Shown here: in pieces, positions 43,596 through 51,781 of the stretch
How the letters are laid out: the number at the start of each line of letters is the position of its first letter
How positions within the stretch are numbered: the stretch's first letter is position 1
NCBI RefSeq assembly: GCF_014836615.1
Contig: NZ_JACSQN010000007.1
Location: 152,342 to 216,341, forward strand
Length of the DNA: 64,000 nucleotides
Source: Sporosarcina quadrami
GTDB lineage: Bacteria > Bacillota > Bacilli > Bacillales_A > Planococcaceae
Reading direction: 5' to 3'
The notes under the pieces: model-generated
Database searches by the model: none
What the model was told of the DNA's origin: nothing
Seen by the model: the letters and a program-made list of their open reading frames with translations, nothing else
Made by a program: the position numbers and the translations under genes

Positions 43596-43859
43596 TTACC
43601 GCTCGCAAGCAATACCGTCTTTATCGCGATCCATCTTCGTATGCGCCTTATAAATCTCAGCAGAAACATGCGGCTTGTACTTCGTCTTTCCACCCTTATT
43701 CGTCACTTTCGCATCCTTCGCCACTCCACCCGCATACACTTTATTCAATTCTGTGCAGTTTTTGAACTTAGCAGGTGCAGCGTCAACGGACTGAAACGGT
43801 ACAGACATTAAACTAACAGTGAGGAACAATGCCATGAACCCTTTTGATTTTCTTTTCAT
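43596..43859 (-). CDS. Secreted excalibur-domain calcium-binding protein
   Basis: An 87-residue exported protein. Seen: signal peptide ending VDA near residue 28, then an excalibur domain with FKNCTELNKVYAGGVAKDA and the EF-loop-like MDRDKDGIACE at the C-terminus; the two cysteines in NC and AC probably form a disulphide. Start ATG 43859 follows AAGGAAAGAGG. The domain often occurs with thermonuclease-like or wall proteins; here it stands alone. Confidence 0.85.
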   Translation of the reverse strand: MKRKSKGFMALFLTVSLMSVPFQSVDAAPAKFKNCTELNKVYAGGVAKDAKVTNKGGKTKYKPHVSAEIYKAHTKMDRDKDGIACER

Positions 43860-44025
43860 CAACAAAACCTCTTTCCTTGATAAACCTATTTTACAAATAA
43901 TTGTAACACCGAACTTCAACATTTACACCAACTATTTTTCAGAATCAATCATCTCTTTGCATCCGCCACTCCATTGCGCGATAATCACACTAACAACTTA
44001 GCATTCCAATGAGAGAGGTTTTATT

Positions 44026-44670
44026 ATGAAAGGCAGTTCACACGCCTACATCGGTGCCGCAGTCGGTGCTATCGCAGGCTTTCAAATCGACGCGACAGAC
44101 CCACTAACAATTACAACGTCCGCCATTATCGGCAGCATATCTGCCCTCGTGCCGGATCTTGACACAAACGGAACAGCGAGCAACCGCATCACCCTATCCA
44201 AATCATTCAGCCAATGGCTCATGCGGCTCGTCGGAATGGGCTTGCTCATCGCGATTATTTTCCAGTTTTTCCAAACCGGCATTACGCCGAACATTATCAT
44301 ATTCGCGGGAATCGGTGCACTTCTTCTCGTCATCTTCCGCTTCATTAAACAACGAAGAATGCTCACACTGACCGGAATCCTTGTCATGGCCATCGGTTTC
44401 GTCATGCACCAATCCATCGGAATATTGCTCGCCGGGAGCTACATCATCATCGCATCGTTCCTTGCGCACCGTTCCTACACACATTCACTAATCGGACTCG
44501 CTTTTTATGCATTCATCTTGCATCACATCCATCTACAATGGCCAATCGACGGACTCTTTATCGCTGGCACAGCAGGATACGCGAGTCATCTCATCGCGGA
44601 CTTGAAACTACTTCCCGTCAACCGCCGCGGCGTAAAACTATTCGCACCTATTTGGAACAAAGAATGGTGA
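44026..44670 (+). CDS. YdjM/DUF457-type membrane-bound metal-dependent hydrolase
   Basis: Integral membrane protein of 214 residues (LexA-binding inner-membrane hydrolase-like family). Seen: N-terminal GSSHAYIGAAVGAIAG, SALVPDLDTNGTASNRI, and the conserved HRSYTHSLIGLAFYAF near residue 148, which provide the His/Asp set expected for metal binding, plus GYASHLIADLKLLPV at the end. Enzymatic activity is unproven in the family. ATG follows GAGAGAGG. Confidence 0.85.
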   Translation: MKGSSHAYIGAAVGAIAGFQIDATDPLTITTSAIIGSISALVPDLDTNGTASNRITLSKSFSQWLMRLVGMGLLIAIIFQFFQTGITPNIIIFAGIGALLLVIFRFIKQRRMLTLTGILVMAIGFVMHQSIGILLAGSYIIIASFLAHRSYTHSLIGLAFYAFILHHIHLQWPIDGLFIAGTAGYASHLIADLKLLPVNRRGVKLFAPIWNKEW

Positions 44671-44710
44671 CAGGCAATCCGAAATCTTCCGGACACCTGT
44701 CACCATTTTC
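44663..44710. terminator. Bidirectional terminator
   Basis: Arms AATGGTGACAGG / CCTGTCACCATT, between convergent genes and overlapping the hydrolase stop codon. Confidence 0.75.
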
Positions 44711-46001
44711 ATTTACCGACGATCCTCTTTAAAATCGCAAAGAACCGGTCAATTTCCTCAACCGTATTATAATGCACAAGACTAATACGCAATGCACTGC
44801 CACCGAACTCATCCGCCAACCGCTTCATCAAATTGATCGCCAAATAATTCCCTGTTCGCGCCTCGACACCCGCCGCGTCAAGAGCATGCCCAAGCTTATC
44901 CGTCTCGAAGCCTTTGATGTTGAATGAAAAAACCGGCAACCGTTCATCCACGTAATCAGCCGTTTTTCCGTACAGCACAACGCCGTCAATCTCCTGTAAC
45001 CGCGCAAGAAAATACGCAGACAACTGCTTTTCATATAGATGCGCCCAATACATCGCCCCCGCAAATTCTTTTCTCGCCTGTCGGCCATCGCGTAATGGCG
45101 TCATGTCAATATCCAATCCATTTCCCGCGGCATCAGCGCTCAATTGTGCCAAATACTCCATCGAACCTATGAACCCTTCAATTCCTTCATGATTTTGAGA
45201 TCCCACTTCAAAAAAGTATGCACTCTCTGTTAATTCCTTCTGAATGCGCCAACCATCCAGACGCGCTAAATTTTCACGGTTTACGTAGCAGAAACCCATA
45301 TGAGGACCAAAAATTTTATACGTTGAAAACGCCGCAAAATCTACGCCTGCCTTTTTCACATCAATTGCCAAATGACTTGCTGCCTGCACACCATCCGCAA
45401 CAACGAGCGCACCTGCATTATGCGCCATCCTAGTTAGGCGTTCCATGTCATGGATCGTCCCCGTGGCGTTAGAAGCCCAACCGGCCGCGACGATTTTTGG
45501 TTTATTCTGTAGCAACTGCTCATACTGTTCATAATCCAGATCGCCATTCGTATCGACAGTCCAGACATCCACGACGATACCGCGTTCTGCCAGTTCAAGC
45601 CACGGATCAACGTTCGCATGGTGGTCGGCCTCTGTAATAATAATATGGTCGCCCGCTTTTAAATCACGCCCTAAATGATGCGCAAAATGATGAAAAAAAC
45701 TCGTCGCGTTCAATCCGAATGCAATTTCAGAATGATCCGCCGCTCCGATGAAATCCGCGGCCATCTGCCTAGCTTCGATGATTCTCTCCTGCATCTCAGC
45801 AGTTCTTTTGAATATCGTCCCTTTTTGTGCGTTGCGATGAATATAATAATCTTTCACACGGTCTATGACGAAACTTGATACTTGCGCCCCCGCAGAATTA
45901 TCCATGAACAGGATTTTATGTCCCTTATATGAATCTCCGAGACTTGGAAAATACGTGCGTGAATGTTCGAAAGTCTGTTGTAATGCCGAATTTTTGTCCA
46001 T
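44709..46001 (-). CDS. Cysteine desulfurase-like class V aminotransferase
   Basis: Pyridoxal-phosphate enzyme of 430 residues. Seen: substrate and cofactor motifs FMDNSAGAQVS, FGLNATSFFHHFAHHLGRDL, ITEADHHANVDPWLELAERG, VVADGVQAASH and the PLP lysine in FSTYKIFGPHMGFCYV near residue 235. The mobile-loop cysteine of true cysteine desulfurases is not obvious, so it may act on another substrate. No Isc or Suf partner is nearby. Monocistronic. Confidence 0.85.
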   Translation of the reverse strand: MDKNSALQQTFEHSRTYFPSLGDSYKGHKILFMDNSAGAQVSSFVIDRVKDYYIHRNAQKGTIFKRTAEMQERIIEARQMAADFIGAADHSEIAFGLNATSFFHHFAHHLGRDLKAGDHIIITEADHHANVDPWLELAERGIVVDVWTVDTNGDLDYEQYEQLLQNKPKIVAAGWASNATGTIHDMERLTRMAHNAGALVVADGVQAASHLAIDVKKAGVDFAAFSTYKIFGPHMGFCYVNRENLARLDGWRIQKELTESAYFFEVGSQNHEGIEGFIGSMEYLAQLSADAAGNGLDIDMTPLRDGRQARKEFAGAMYWAHLYEKQLSAYFLARLQEIDGVVLYGKTADYVDERLPVFSFNIKGFETDKLGHALDAAGVEARTGNYLAINLMKRLADEFGGSALRISLVHYNTVEEIDRFFAILKRIVGK

Positions 46002-46194
46002 TTTACTTCCCCCAGTTTGTGTCTTTACAAATCATTATATCATGTCAAAATACATACTACGTTTTATGGCTATTTCAATAGGGAATGACTGCTATAGATT
46101 GTTTTTTAGTGAATTAACTATTCATCAGTTATGGAAAAAATAATATAGCACAGACTACATATATGATTACACGATTTGAAAGGCGGGATGTAAT

Positions 46195-46872
46195 TTGAAT
46201 AAATGGATTGTACTCACAGCCCTTACGCTGTTGCTCGCTGCATGTAGCGGCAAAGATAAAGTTGTTGAGAACGAAGGCATATCTGGTGGGAACGGTGCAG
46301 TGAATGAAGAGAAGCCAGAAAAAGTAACGAATGTAGAACCCGAAAAAAACAAAGTGGAAGCTGGAAACTTATCGGACTTCTTTATGGAAGATGGGGCCGT
46401 TGCACAGTTTACAGGAGACGGCATTGAATTCTCCAGTTACAGGACGCGGACGGAATGGCTCGATGACACACACGTCAATGTGTATGAGGACAATGGTGGT
46501 ATCGAAATGATCAAATCGTATCGATTGGATGAAGATAAAATCGTCGTCTTACAAGAAAGACCTTCCGAGAACGAAGACGACAAAGTGACACTCGAAGACT
46601 TAGCAAACATGGAACCGAATAAGACCTACTTGTCATTTCCTCTTGAAGTAGGTACTGAAATTGACGTTTGGAAAGTCATCTCCGTCGATGATGTCGTCGA
46701 AACACCTTTACAGAAATTTACGGACGTCTTAGTTCTTGAAGAAAAATTTGACGATGATTCGTATAACAGAAGTTATTTCGCGCGAGGATACGGTGAAATT
46801 ATGCGTGAGTATCACTCAGAGGAAGATGATGCACCGTTTAAAGTGACGTCAGTTCTTGAGAGCGTTGAGTAA
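46195..46872 (+). CDS. Lipoprotein of unknown function
   Basis: Exported lipoprotein of 225 residues. Seen: signal with lipobox LLAAC near residue 17, a charged linker, then a mixed domain (about 65-225) with FSSYRTRTEWLDDTHVNVYE and FTDVLVLEEKFDDDSYNRSY, in which an FARGYGEI stretch recalls surface proteins that read out as protease-inhibitor-like folds, though no family is claimed. TTG start after AAAGGCGGG. Its terminator abuts 21-bp array C. Confidence 0.75.
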   Translation: MNKWIVLTALTLLLAACSGKDKVVENEGISGGNGAVNEEKPEKVTNVEPEKNKVEAGNLSDFFMEDGAVAQFTGDGIEFSSYRTRTEWLDDTHVNVYEDNGGIEMIKSYRLDEDKIVVLQERPSENEDDKVTLEDLANMEPNKTYLSFPLEVGTEIDVWKVISVDDVVETPLQKFTDVLVLEEKFDDDSYNRSYFARGYGEIMREYHSEEDDAPFKVTSVLESVE

Positions 46873-46877
46873 AAGTG

Positions 46878-46911
46878 AAAAGCACTTTCCGCACGGGGAA
46901 AGTGCTTTTTT
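46878..46911 (+). terminator. Terminator of the lipoprotein gene
   Basis: A 13-bp stem (AAAAGCACTTTCC / GGAAAGTGCTTTT) followed by T-rich sequence, 6 nt past the stop codon. Confidence 0.9.
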
Positions 46912-46941
46912 CTATTTAGACAATGCATCGTCAGCTCGTTA

Positions 46942-47160
46942 TACGGGCGCATTACAGGCTTATATGGGCGGTGGACACTTTTACGAGCGTGGCTGGACGG
47001 TTTACGAGCGCACAACCGATGGATATGAGCGCGCGACCGGCTTATATGGGCGGTCAACACGCTTTTACAAGCGCGGCTGGAAGGTTTACGAGCGCACAAC
47101 CGATGGATATGAGCGCGTGACCGGCTTATATGGGCGGTGTCAACACGCTTTTACGAGCGC
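46942..47160 (+). repeat. 21-bp tandem array C (11 units)
   Basis: Cores of the form TAYRRGCG start at 46942, 46963, 46982, 47003, 47024, 47045, 47066, 47087, 47108, 47129 and 47152. Spacing is 21 bp except one 19 and one 23. Four unit variants in fixed order make an 84-bp super-unit, as in array A2. The array lies past the lipoprotein terminator, in that gene's orientation, before the codirectional VanZ-type gene. The remaining sequence to 47296 holds no recognised feature. Confidence 0.9.
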
Positions 47161-47296
47161 GGCGCTCAACGCCGCACCGCAAACCTCAACACCACCCACC
47201 GCACGATGGACATGACGGGCGCGCACTATTTTGTCATGCGTAAAATAAAACACCCTTCTTCTAGCTCTCTACTTCCAATCATAGTATAATTTCCAT

Positions 47297-47791
47297 ATGA
47301 GAAAATTTCTATTTCTATTGGCGATCATCGCCGTCTTATTCGTTTCATCCAGCCAGACATACGAGCAACAGTCGATTGTGCCGACACTTCAGACGTTGCT
47401 GCCCGACAAACCAATGGAAAACCAGCTTGCTAAATTGCAAATCCCGTATTGGGGGAAAACGATCTCTGTTGAAGAACGCGGCTACTATTACTTCGTGGAA
47501 TTTCTTTTGCGCAAGTCCGCGCATTTTTTCATCTTCGGCTTGCTCGCGCTCGCTGTCTATTATGTATTACCGAAATTTCGGTTGCGCACGATTACGGCAT
47601 TCATCATCACTGTCGGATTCGCGATGGCGGATGAATACCACCAGTCACTCACCGGCGGAAGAACTGCTACCATTCAGGATGTCATACTTGATGCGTCCGG
47701 CGCGTTCACATTCCTGCTTATTTTCCGGCTCATTTATAGTGCCGTGATGAGTTTGAAACGAAGACGCAAACTTGCACGCAAAAAAAGATGA
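47297..47791 (+). CDS. VanZ family membrane protein
   Basis: Integral membrane protein of 164 residues with four hydrophobic segments. Seen: LRKSAHFFIFGLLALAVYYV and ADEYHQSLTGGRTATIQDVI, then LDASG, the conserved VanZ-like motifs. The founding member gives low-level teicoplanin resistance, but most chromosomal VanZ-like proteins have no known role. The stop codon lies inside a bidirectional terminator. Confidence 0.87.
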   Translation: MRKFLFLLAIIAVLFVSSSQTYEQQSIVPTLQTLLPDKPMENQLAKLQIPYWGKTISVEERGYYYFVEFLLRKSAHFFIFGLLALAVYYVLPKFRLRTITAFIITVGFAMADEYHQSLTGGRTATIQDVILDASGAFTFLLIFRLIYSAVMSLKRRRKLARKKR

Positions 47792-47831
47792 ACCATACTA
47801 CTCTCATAAAGAGTTCCGTATGGTTCATTTT
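47788..47831. terminator. Bidirectional terminator
   Basis: Arms TGAACCATAC / GTATGGTTCA with an inner ACTCT/AGAGT pair, between convergent genes. Confidence 0.75.
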
Positions 47832-47836
47832 CATGT

Positions 47837-48544
47837 TCATTCCACAGCTTCAAGCAGCACTACAGACACCTTCTTTAAGTGGACAACTTGGCCATCTTTC
47901 AATTCAATTACGCTTGCAGTCTTTCCAATTTCACCACCGATCAGCTCATACAACACCGGTTCTTTCCCTTCTTCGTATATGGCCAAATACCCGTGACCAT
48001 ACGCTGGCGTCGCTTTATATGTCCCTGCTTCAATATCTATCCCAACCGTCCATAAACCATTAGAGAGTGATTCTGGGCTCATGATTGTCGGAATGGGAGC
48101 CACATTTACGGACTCATACCCGCCATCCGCCCGGATTGTATACGAAGCGTCGATATCGACTGTTAAGCTTGCTGCACTTGCATCTGAATAGCTCCCTACG
48201 ATTTCTGTGACAATCAATTCGTTGTTTTCATCATAGACGAAAATATTCCCGACAGGATAGCCCGTAATCATATACCGTCCCGTCGGAACTTGTACGTTCA
48301 CGCCTTCTTGCGGAACGACTGTAATGGGTAGCTGATCAAGTCCTTCATTGCTACGGTTGACCGTTCTGTAGATTGCTGGATTCAGTTCACCTATGAGCTC
48401 ATCTTTCTCCGGCCCGAACAATTGGAAATCTTCCATATAGGCAAGTGTTTGATCCGATGGCTTTTCTTGCATCGGATTGCAACCCGATAGCATGAGACAT
48501 CCAACGATAAAGGCTGGGAGCATGCGCGAATATGTACTTTTCAT
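47837..48544 (-). CDS. Lipoprotein of unknown function, downstream of ABC-2 permeases
   Basis: Lipid-anchored exported protein of 235 residues. Seen: lipobox LSGC near residue 22 and two similar beta-rich halves, each with a GxYxxxxxxVxxxxVY-like run (VPTGRYMITGYPVGNIFVYD, and IEAGTYKATPAYGHGYLAIY). No family was recognised. The start overlaps the stop of the upstream ABC-2 permease gene by 4 nt (ATGA), so it is part of that operon and may be an accessory subunit or cargo chaperone. Confidence 0.75.
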   Translation of the reverse strand: MKSTYSRMLPAFIVGCLMLSGCNPMQEKPSDQTLAYMEDFQLFGPEKDELIGELNPAIYRTVNRSNEGLDQLPITVVPQEGVNVQVPTGRYMITGYPVGNIFVYDENNELIVTEIVGSYSDASAASLTVDIDASYTIRADGGYESVNVAPIPTIMSPESLSNGLWTVGIDIEAGTYKATPAYGHGYLAIYEEGKEPVLYELIGGEIGKTASVIELKDGQVVHLKKVSVVLLEAVE

Positions 48545-49713
48545 TTCCCAGCCACTCCCCTTTCAATAGCCGGTTTAGTCAAGCGGTTACGGTACGTTGC
48601 TCTATTTTTTACATATAAAATAACGACCATGAATACGTTCAAACTGACAAGCCAAACGACACCATGTTTGAAGTCGAGCGTATTACTTCCCGTACGTAGT
48701 GCAGCGTCACCATTCATGACCGAACCAATGTCGATAAACTCAATAGCCTGCAGCCATTTTGTCGGCAAACCGGCTAGACTCAAAATTACTGGCAAGACGA
48801 TTACGAATAAAATCGTCAATAGACTTACGTATAGATTTTCTGTGACGATATTTAAAAATGCTGTCGCGAACAGTAATAACAATGTAATTAATGCCAAAGC
48901 TACAAACAAATACATTAAGTAACGTGATGTTGATACGGCAATGAAATTACCGTCCTCGTACAGAAGAATAGGTGTATTGAAGTTGCCTATTTCTGTTTTA
49001 TTTGCAACAAAAGCTATTCCTGCCAATACGCCAAGCCCTAAAAAGACCATTACCTGCGCAAAATGGAGTCCGACTTTCGTAAAAACTTTCTGCATGAAAG
49101 TGACAGGGAACACGCCCATGACAGTCTTTTTCTGCTGATCGTGAATATACATACTACTCCCGATGAGCAAGACGAACATGCTGAATAGCACGCCACTTAA
49201 CAAATTCAGTGATATAGGTAAATAATTGCTCGCAACAAATGGATCTTTCACAAGCGGCAAATTATGATCCCTATAGTAGTTTAATAAGGCAATCTCTTTA
49301 TAAATCTCTTCTTTGGGAATGATAAATGAAGATTGGATGCCTTCATTCCCAAGTTCATGGACACGCAAACGCAATTCATTCAGCTTTATTCCACTTTGAA
49401 TATATTCTTCATGATTGACTTCGCCTTTCCATAATGCGTAACGCTGACTATTGACGAGTGACGCTTGTTCGGTCAAATTATTGTAGATTTCATTTCCAAT
49501 AGGTGTATCGCGACTTTCCTCCGGATAAAAGTTAAAAATGTCGAAATACACTCCAGATTCTTCATTTTTAAGCGTCTGTATATCTTTTACTTCAAGCGAA
49601 CTATAGTGAAGATAATAGACCGGGATGACTAGGATAACTGCTATACCAAGCAGCCAGTTTTTATTATTAGCAAGCAACAGTCTTAATTCGAATAATAAAT
49701 AATTCCACTTCAT
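48541..49713 (-). CDS. ABC-2 type membrane permease-like protein
   Basis: Membrane protein of 390 residues. Topology: one N-terminal helix (about 20-40), a long extracytoplasmic stretch (about 41-165), then five hydrophobic segments, the arrangement of ABC-2 exporters of the YhgE/NatB kind. MYIHDQQKKTVMGVFPVTFM near residue 195 is the cytoplasmic coupling-type segment. It pairs with the similar gene upstream (28-nt gap). No ATPase gene is present in this operon. Confidence 0.78.
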   Translation of the reverse strand: MKWNYLLFELRLLLANNKNWLLGIAVILVIPVYYLHYSSLEVKDIQTLKNEESGVYFDIFNFYPEESRDTPIGNEIYNNLTEQASLVNSQRYALWKGEVNHEEYIQSGIKLNELRLRVHELGNEGIQSSFIIPKEEIYKEIALLNYYRDHNLPLVKDPFVASNYLPISLNLLSGVLFSMFVLLIGSSMYIHDQQKKTVMGVFPVTFMQKVFTKVGLHFAQVMVFLGLGVLAGIAFVANKTEIGNFNTPILLYEDGNFIAVSTSRYLMYLFVALALITLLLLFATAFLNIVTENLYVSLLTILFVIVLPVILSLAGLPTKWLQAIEFIDIGSVMNGDAALRTGSNTLDFKHGVVWLVSLNVFMVVILYVKNRATYRNRLTKPAIERGVAGK

Positions 49714-49740
49714 AATGATGTCCTTTCTTCCCCATTGTCA

Positions 49741-50952
49741 TTAGCGCGTCTGATAAAATCGTCGTTTGTTCACAATCTTGGAAATGACGAATAGCAACAC
49801 TTCAATCACTGCTACTGTAATAAGCAGAACGATTAAACCTTTCATGACTGTCACGGACTCTATATTCATCAAATAATTCTTTTCACCTGTGACGACTTTC
49901 CCAAAATCGAAATACGTTTGCGGAAATGAACTAATATCAATACCGAACAGGTCCCTCGTCGTCCTTGCAGAATAAATCCGTTCCGAAAATAAAATGATTG
50001 TCGTTAGAAGCAAGACAACCCATTCATTTTTCACAAGCAAACTGAAAATGACATTCAGTCTAACGAACAGGAATACGAGTAAAAGTAGCACAAAGGCAAT
50101 GATACAGAGAAGTTTTGCCAGGGATATGACAGCATAATCTTTACGAGTGAACGTCTGTTGCGAAATCATAATTGGTACATCCAGATTAAAATGACCAATA
50201 CCAAATTGGATCGCTATGAGCATTACGCCGATGACAACCATTCCCAAGATGACGAGATTCGAATACAGAAATGCTGAAACCGTTTTCAAATTCAGTTGGC
50301 GATACCACGACAACGGCATTCCTTGTAGGACTGATCGGTTTTTTCGATCACGTGTCAATACGTCACTGCTGAAGAAAATTGCGCAAAAAATGAAGAAGTA
50401 TATGCCGTAATCGAGCAAAAATTTCTGCAACGCCTGCAAACCCGTCTTCTCCATAATCAAGCCATATGTAATCGGATGCTCTTTCGTCAAATAGTTTTCA
50501 TAACGCATCATCGTTCGTTCATATAAATGCATACGATCTTTCCCTGGATAGGGTGAAAACTTGAACATCGTTTCATCATAGGTGTACTCTCCAGGGTTTG
50601 TTTCCAAGTAATATGACCGCAAATGGAGAAAACGTGTAAAGTTCTTATTCTCATAGGCATTCAGAAAACTTTTAGACATCCAATAACTATTGTCGTTCAT
50701 CGCATAAACTGGCATCCCTGTAATTCTGATGACACCCGTATTCCCCTTATCGAGCCTCAGTTGCTGTTCTCCTTCTAGCTTAGTCAAATAGTCAATCGTC
50801 GCTTCAGGACTGAATGTCTCCTTTGTCTCCTCGTTAGGGACTATAAGAAGGCAATAGCTGAGTAATAAAACACCGATAAATAGAAGGAAAGGAACATTTT
50901 TTCTGCTTCTTGCCGTAATTAAAAACTCATGTTTTAAAAATGTACGATTCAT
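49741..50952 (-). CDS. ABC-2 type membrane permease-like protein
   Basis: Membrane protein of 403 residues with the same layout as the next gene: an N-terminal helix (about 22-40), a ~150-residue outside loop and five further helices. FFSSDVLTRDRKNRSVLQGM near residue 200, followed by PLSWYRQLNLKTVSAF, resembles the coupling region of ABC-2 permeases. First gene of a three-gene operon. Probable half of a heterodimeric transporter whose ATPase must come from elsewhere, or a permease-like complex without one. Confidence 0.78.
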   Translation of the reverse strand: MNRTFLKHEFLITARSRKNVPFLLFIGVLLLSYCLLIVPNEETKETFSPEATIDYLTKLEGEQQLRLDKGNTGVIRITGMPVYAMNDNSYWMSKSFLNAYENKNFTRFLHLRSYYLETNPGEYTYDETMFKFSPYPGKDRMHLYERTMMRYENYLTKEHPITYGLIMEKTGLQALQKFLLDYGIYFFIFCAIFFSSDVLTRDRKNRSVLQGMPLSWYRQLNLKTVSAFLYSNLVILGMVVIGVMLIAIQFGIGHFNLDVPIMISQQTFTRKDYAVISLAKLLCIIAFVLLLLVFLFVRLNVIFSLLVKNEWVVLLLTTIILFSERIYSARTTRDLFGIDISSFPQTYFDFGKVVTGEKNYLMNIESVTVMKGLIVLLITVAVIEVLLFVISKIVNKRRFYQTR

Positions 50953-51070
50953 CCCTGTTCATCCCAACTTCCCTAGTAAACTTTAGATTTTCGAAATCCC
51001 ACTATTTACTAGTATAGCAATGTATACAGAATTCTCAACATTTTTCATTAAATTAGCTACTCCTAAACAT

Positions 51071-51116
51071 AAAAATCGGACAATTCCCTTGCGCAAGAGG
51101 ACTGTCCGATTTTTTC
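51071..51116. terminator. Bidirectional terminator
   Basis: A 12-bp perfect stem (AAAAATCGGACA / TGTCCGATTTTT) with an inner CTTGCGCAAG hairpin; T-runs on both strands. It ends the sortase operon. Confidence 0.88.
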
Positions 51117-51126
51117 TTCACCCTAT

Positions 51127-51768
51127 TCATTTCACGAGCTCCGCCTGCACGACGAGACGATGCGTATTGGAGTATTCCGGGTAGCACGTGATGAGCGACA
51201 TCAGTGCGATTTCCGGATCCGGATCCAACACATCGACTTCATGCGGTTGGACGATTTTGACATCGAATACTTTGTACGTCTGGTCTCCGTTTGTTGTTTG
51301 GAACGTAAATTCCGTACCGACTTCCACTTCATGCAACCGGTTGAAATACTTTCCGAATACATGCGCCTGATGCCCGGCGATAGCATAACTACCGCCGACT
51401 GCCCCGGGCGGATCCATATTTTCAATGGCACCAAGTGATTGGTCGAGAATCGCAGCGTCCGTGCCATACATGACGGGTGCTTCCATCTCTATCGAAGGAA
51501 TGGACAATATGCCTTCCATCCCTTCAATCGGATTATTTGCTTGTGTTTGTTCGGTTGTTTGTTGAATTCGATCTTTTCGGGAAGTCCGTTCAGATTGTGG
51601 TTGTCGATTATTGGCATTAGGTACTTCTGCTTGCATCGACTGGAATGCGTGCAACAACTGTTGCTCATGCTCGTCAGCTTTGGCTTTGCCGTTCATTAAC
51701 CAAACAAGCAGACCGACGCCAGTTATCATTAACAATGTTCCAGACCATCTGATTACTTTCTTCATCAT
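51127..51768 (-). CDS. Class D-like sortase
   Basis: Membrane-anchored transpeptidase for the LPQTG protein encoded just upstream, about 213 residues. Seen: N-terminal helix (about 6-24), a Q/N-rich stalk, then the sortase fold with catalytic His in IAGHQAHVFGKYFNRL, Cys in LITCYPEYSNTHRLVV and Arg in THRLVV. Start taken at ATG 51768, 13 nt after the substrate gene; the upstream extension has no signal character. A different class from the lipoprotein sortase at 39.5 kb, so the window has two separate sortase-substrate pairs. Confidence 0.9.
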   Translation of the reverse strand: MMKKVIRWSGTLLMITGVGLLVWLMNGKAKADEHEQQLLHAFQSMQAEVPNANNRQPQSERTSRKDRIQQTTEQTQANNPIEGMEGILSIPSIEMEAPVMYGTDAAILDQSLGAIENMDPPGAVGGSYAIAGHQAHVFGKYFNRLHEVEVGTEFTFQTTNGDQTYKVFDVKIVQPHEVDVLDPDPEIALMSLITCYPEYSNTHRLVVQAELVK

Positions 51769-51781
51769 CTGTTCACCGCTT

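Noticed and set aside
46856..47215. A 119-codon frame through array C
   Set aside because: It starts inside the lipoprotein gene in another frame without a ribosome site and exists only because of the 21-bp period.
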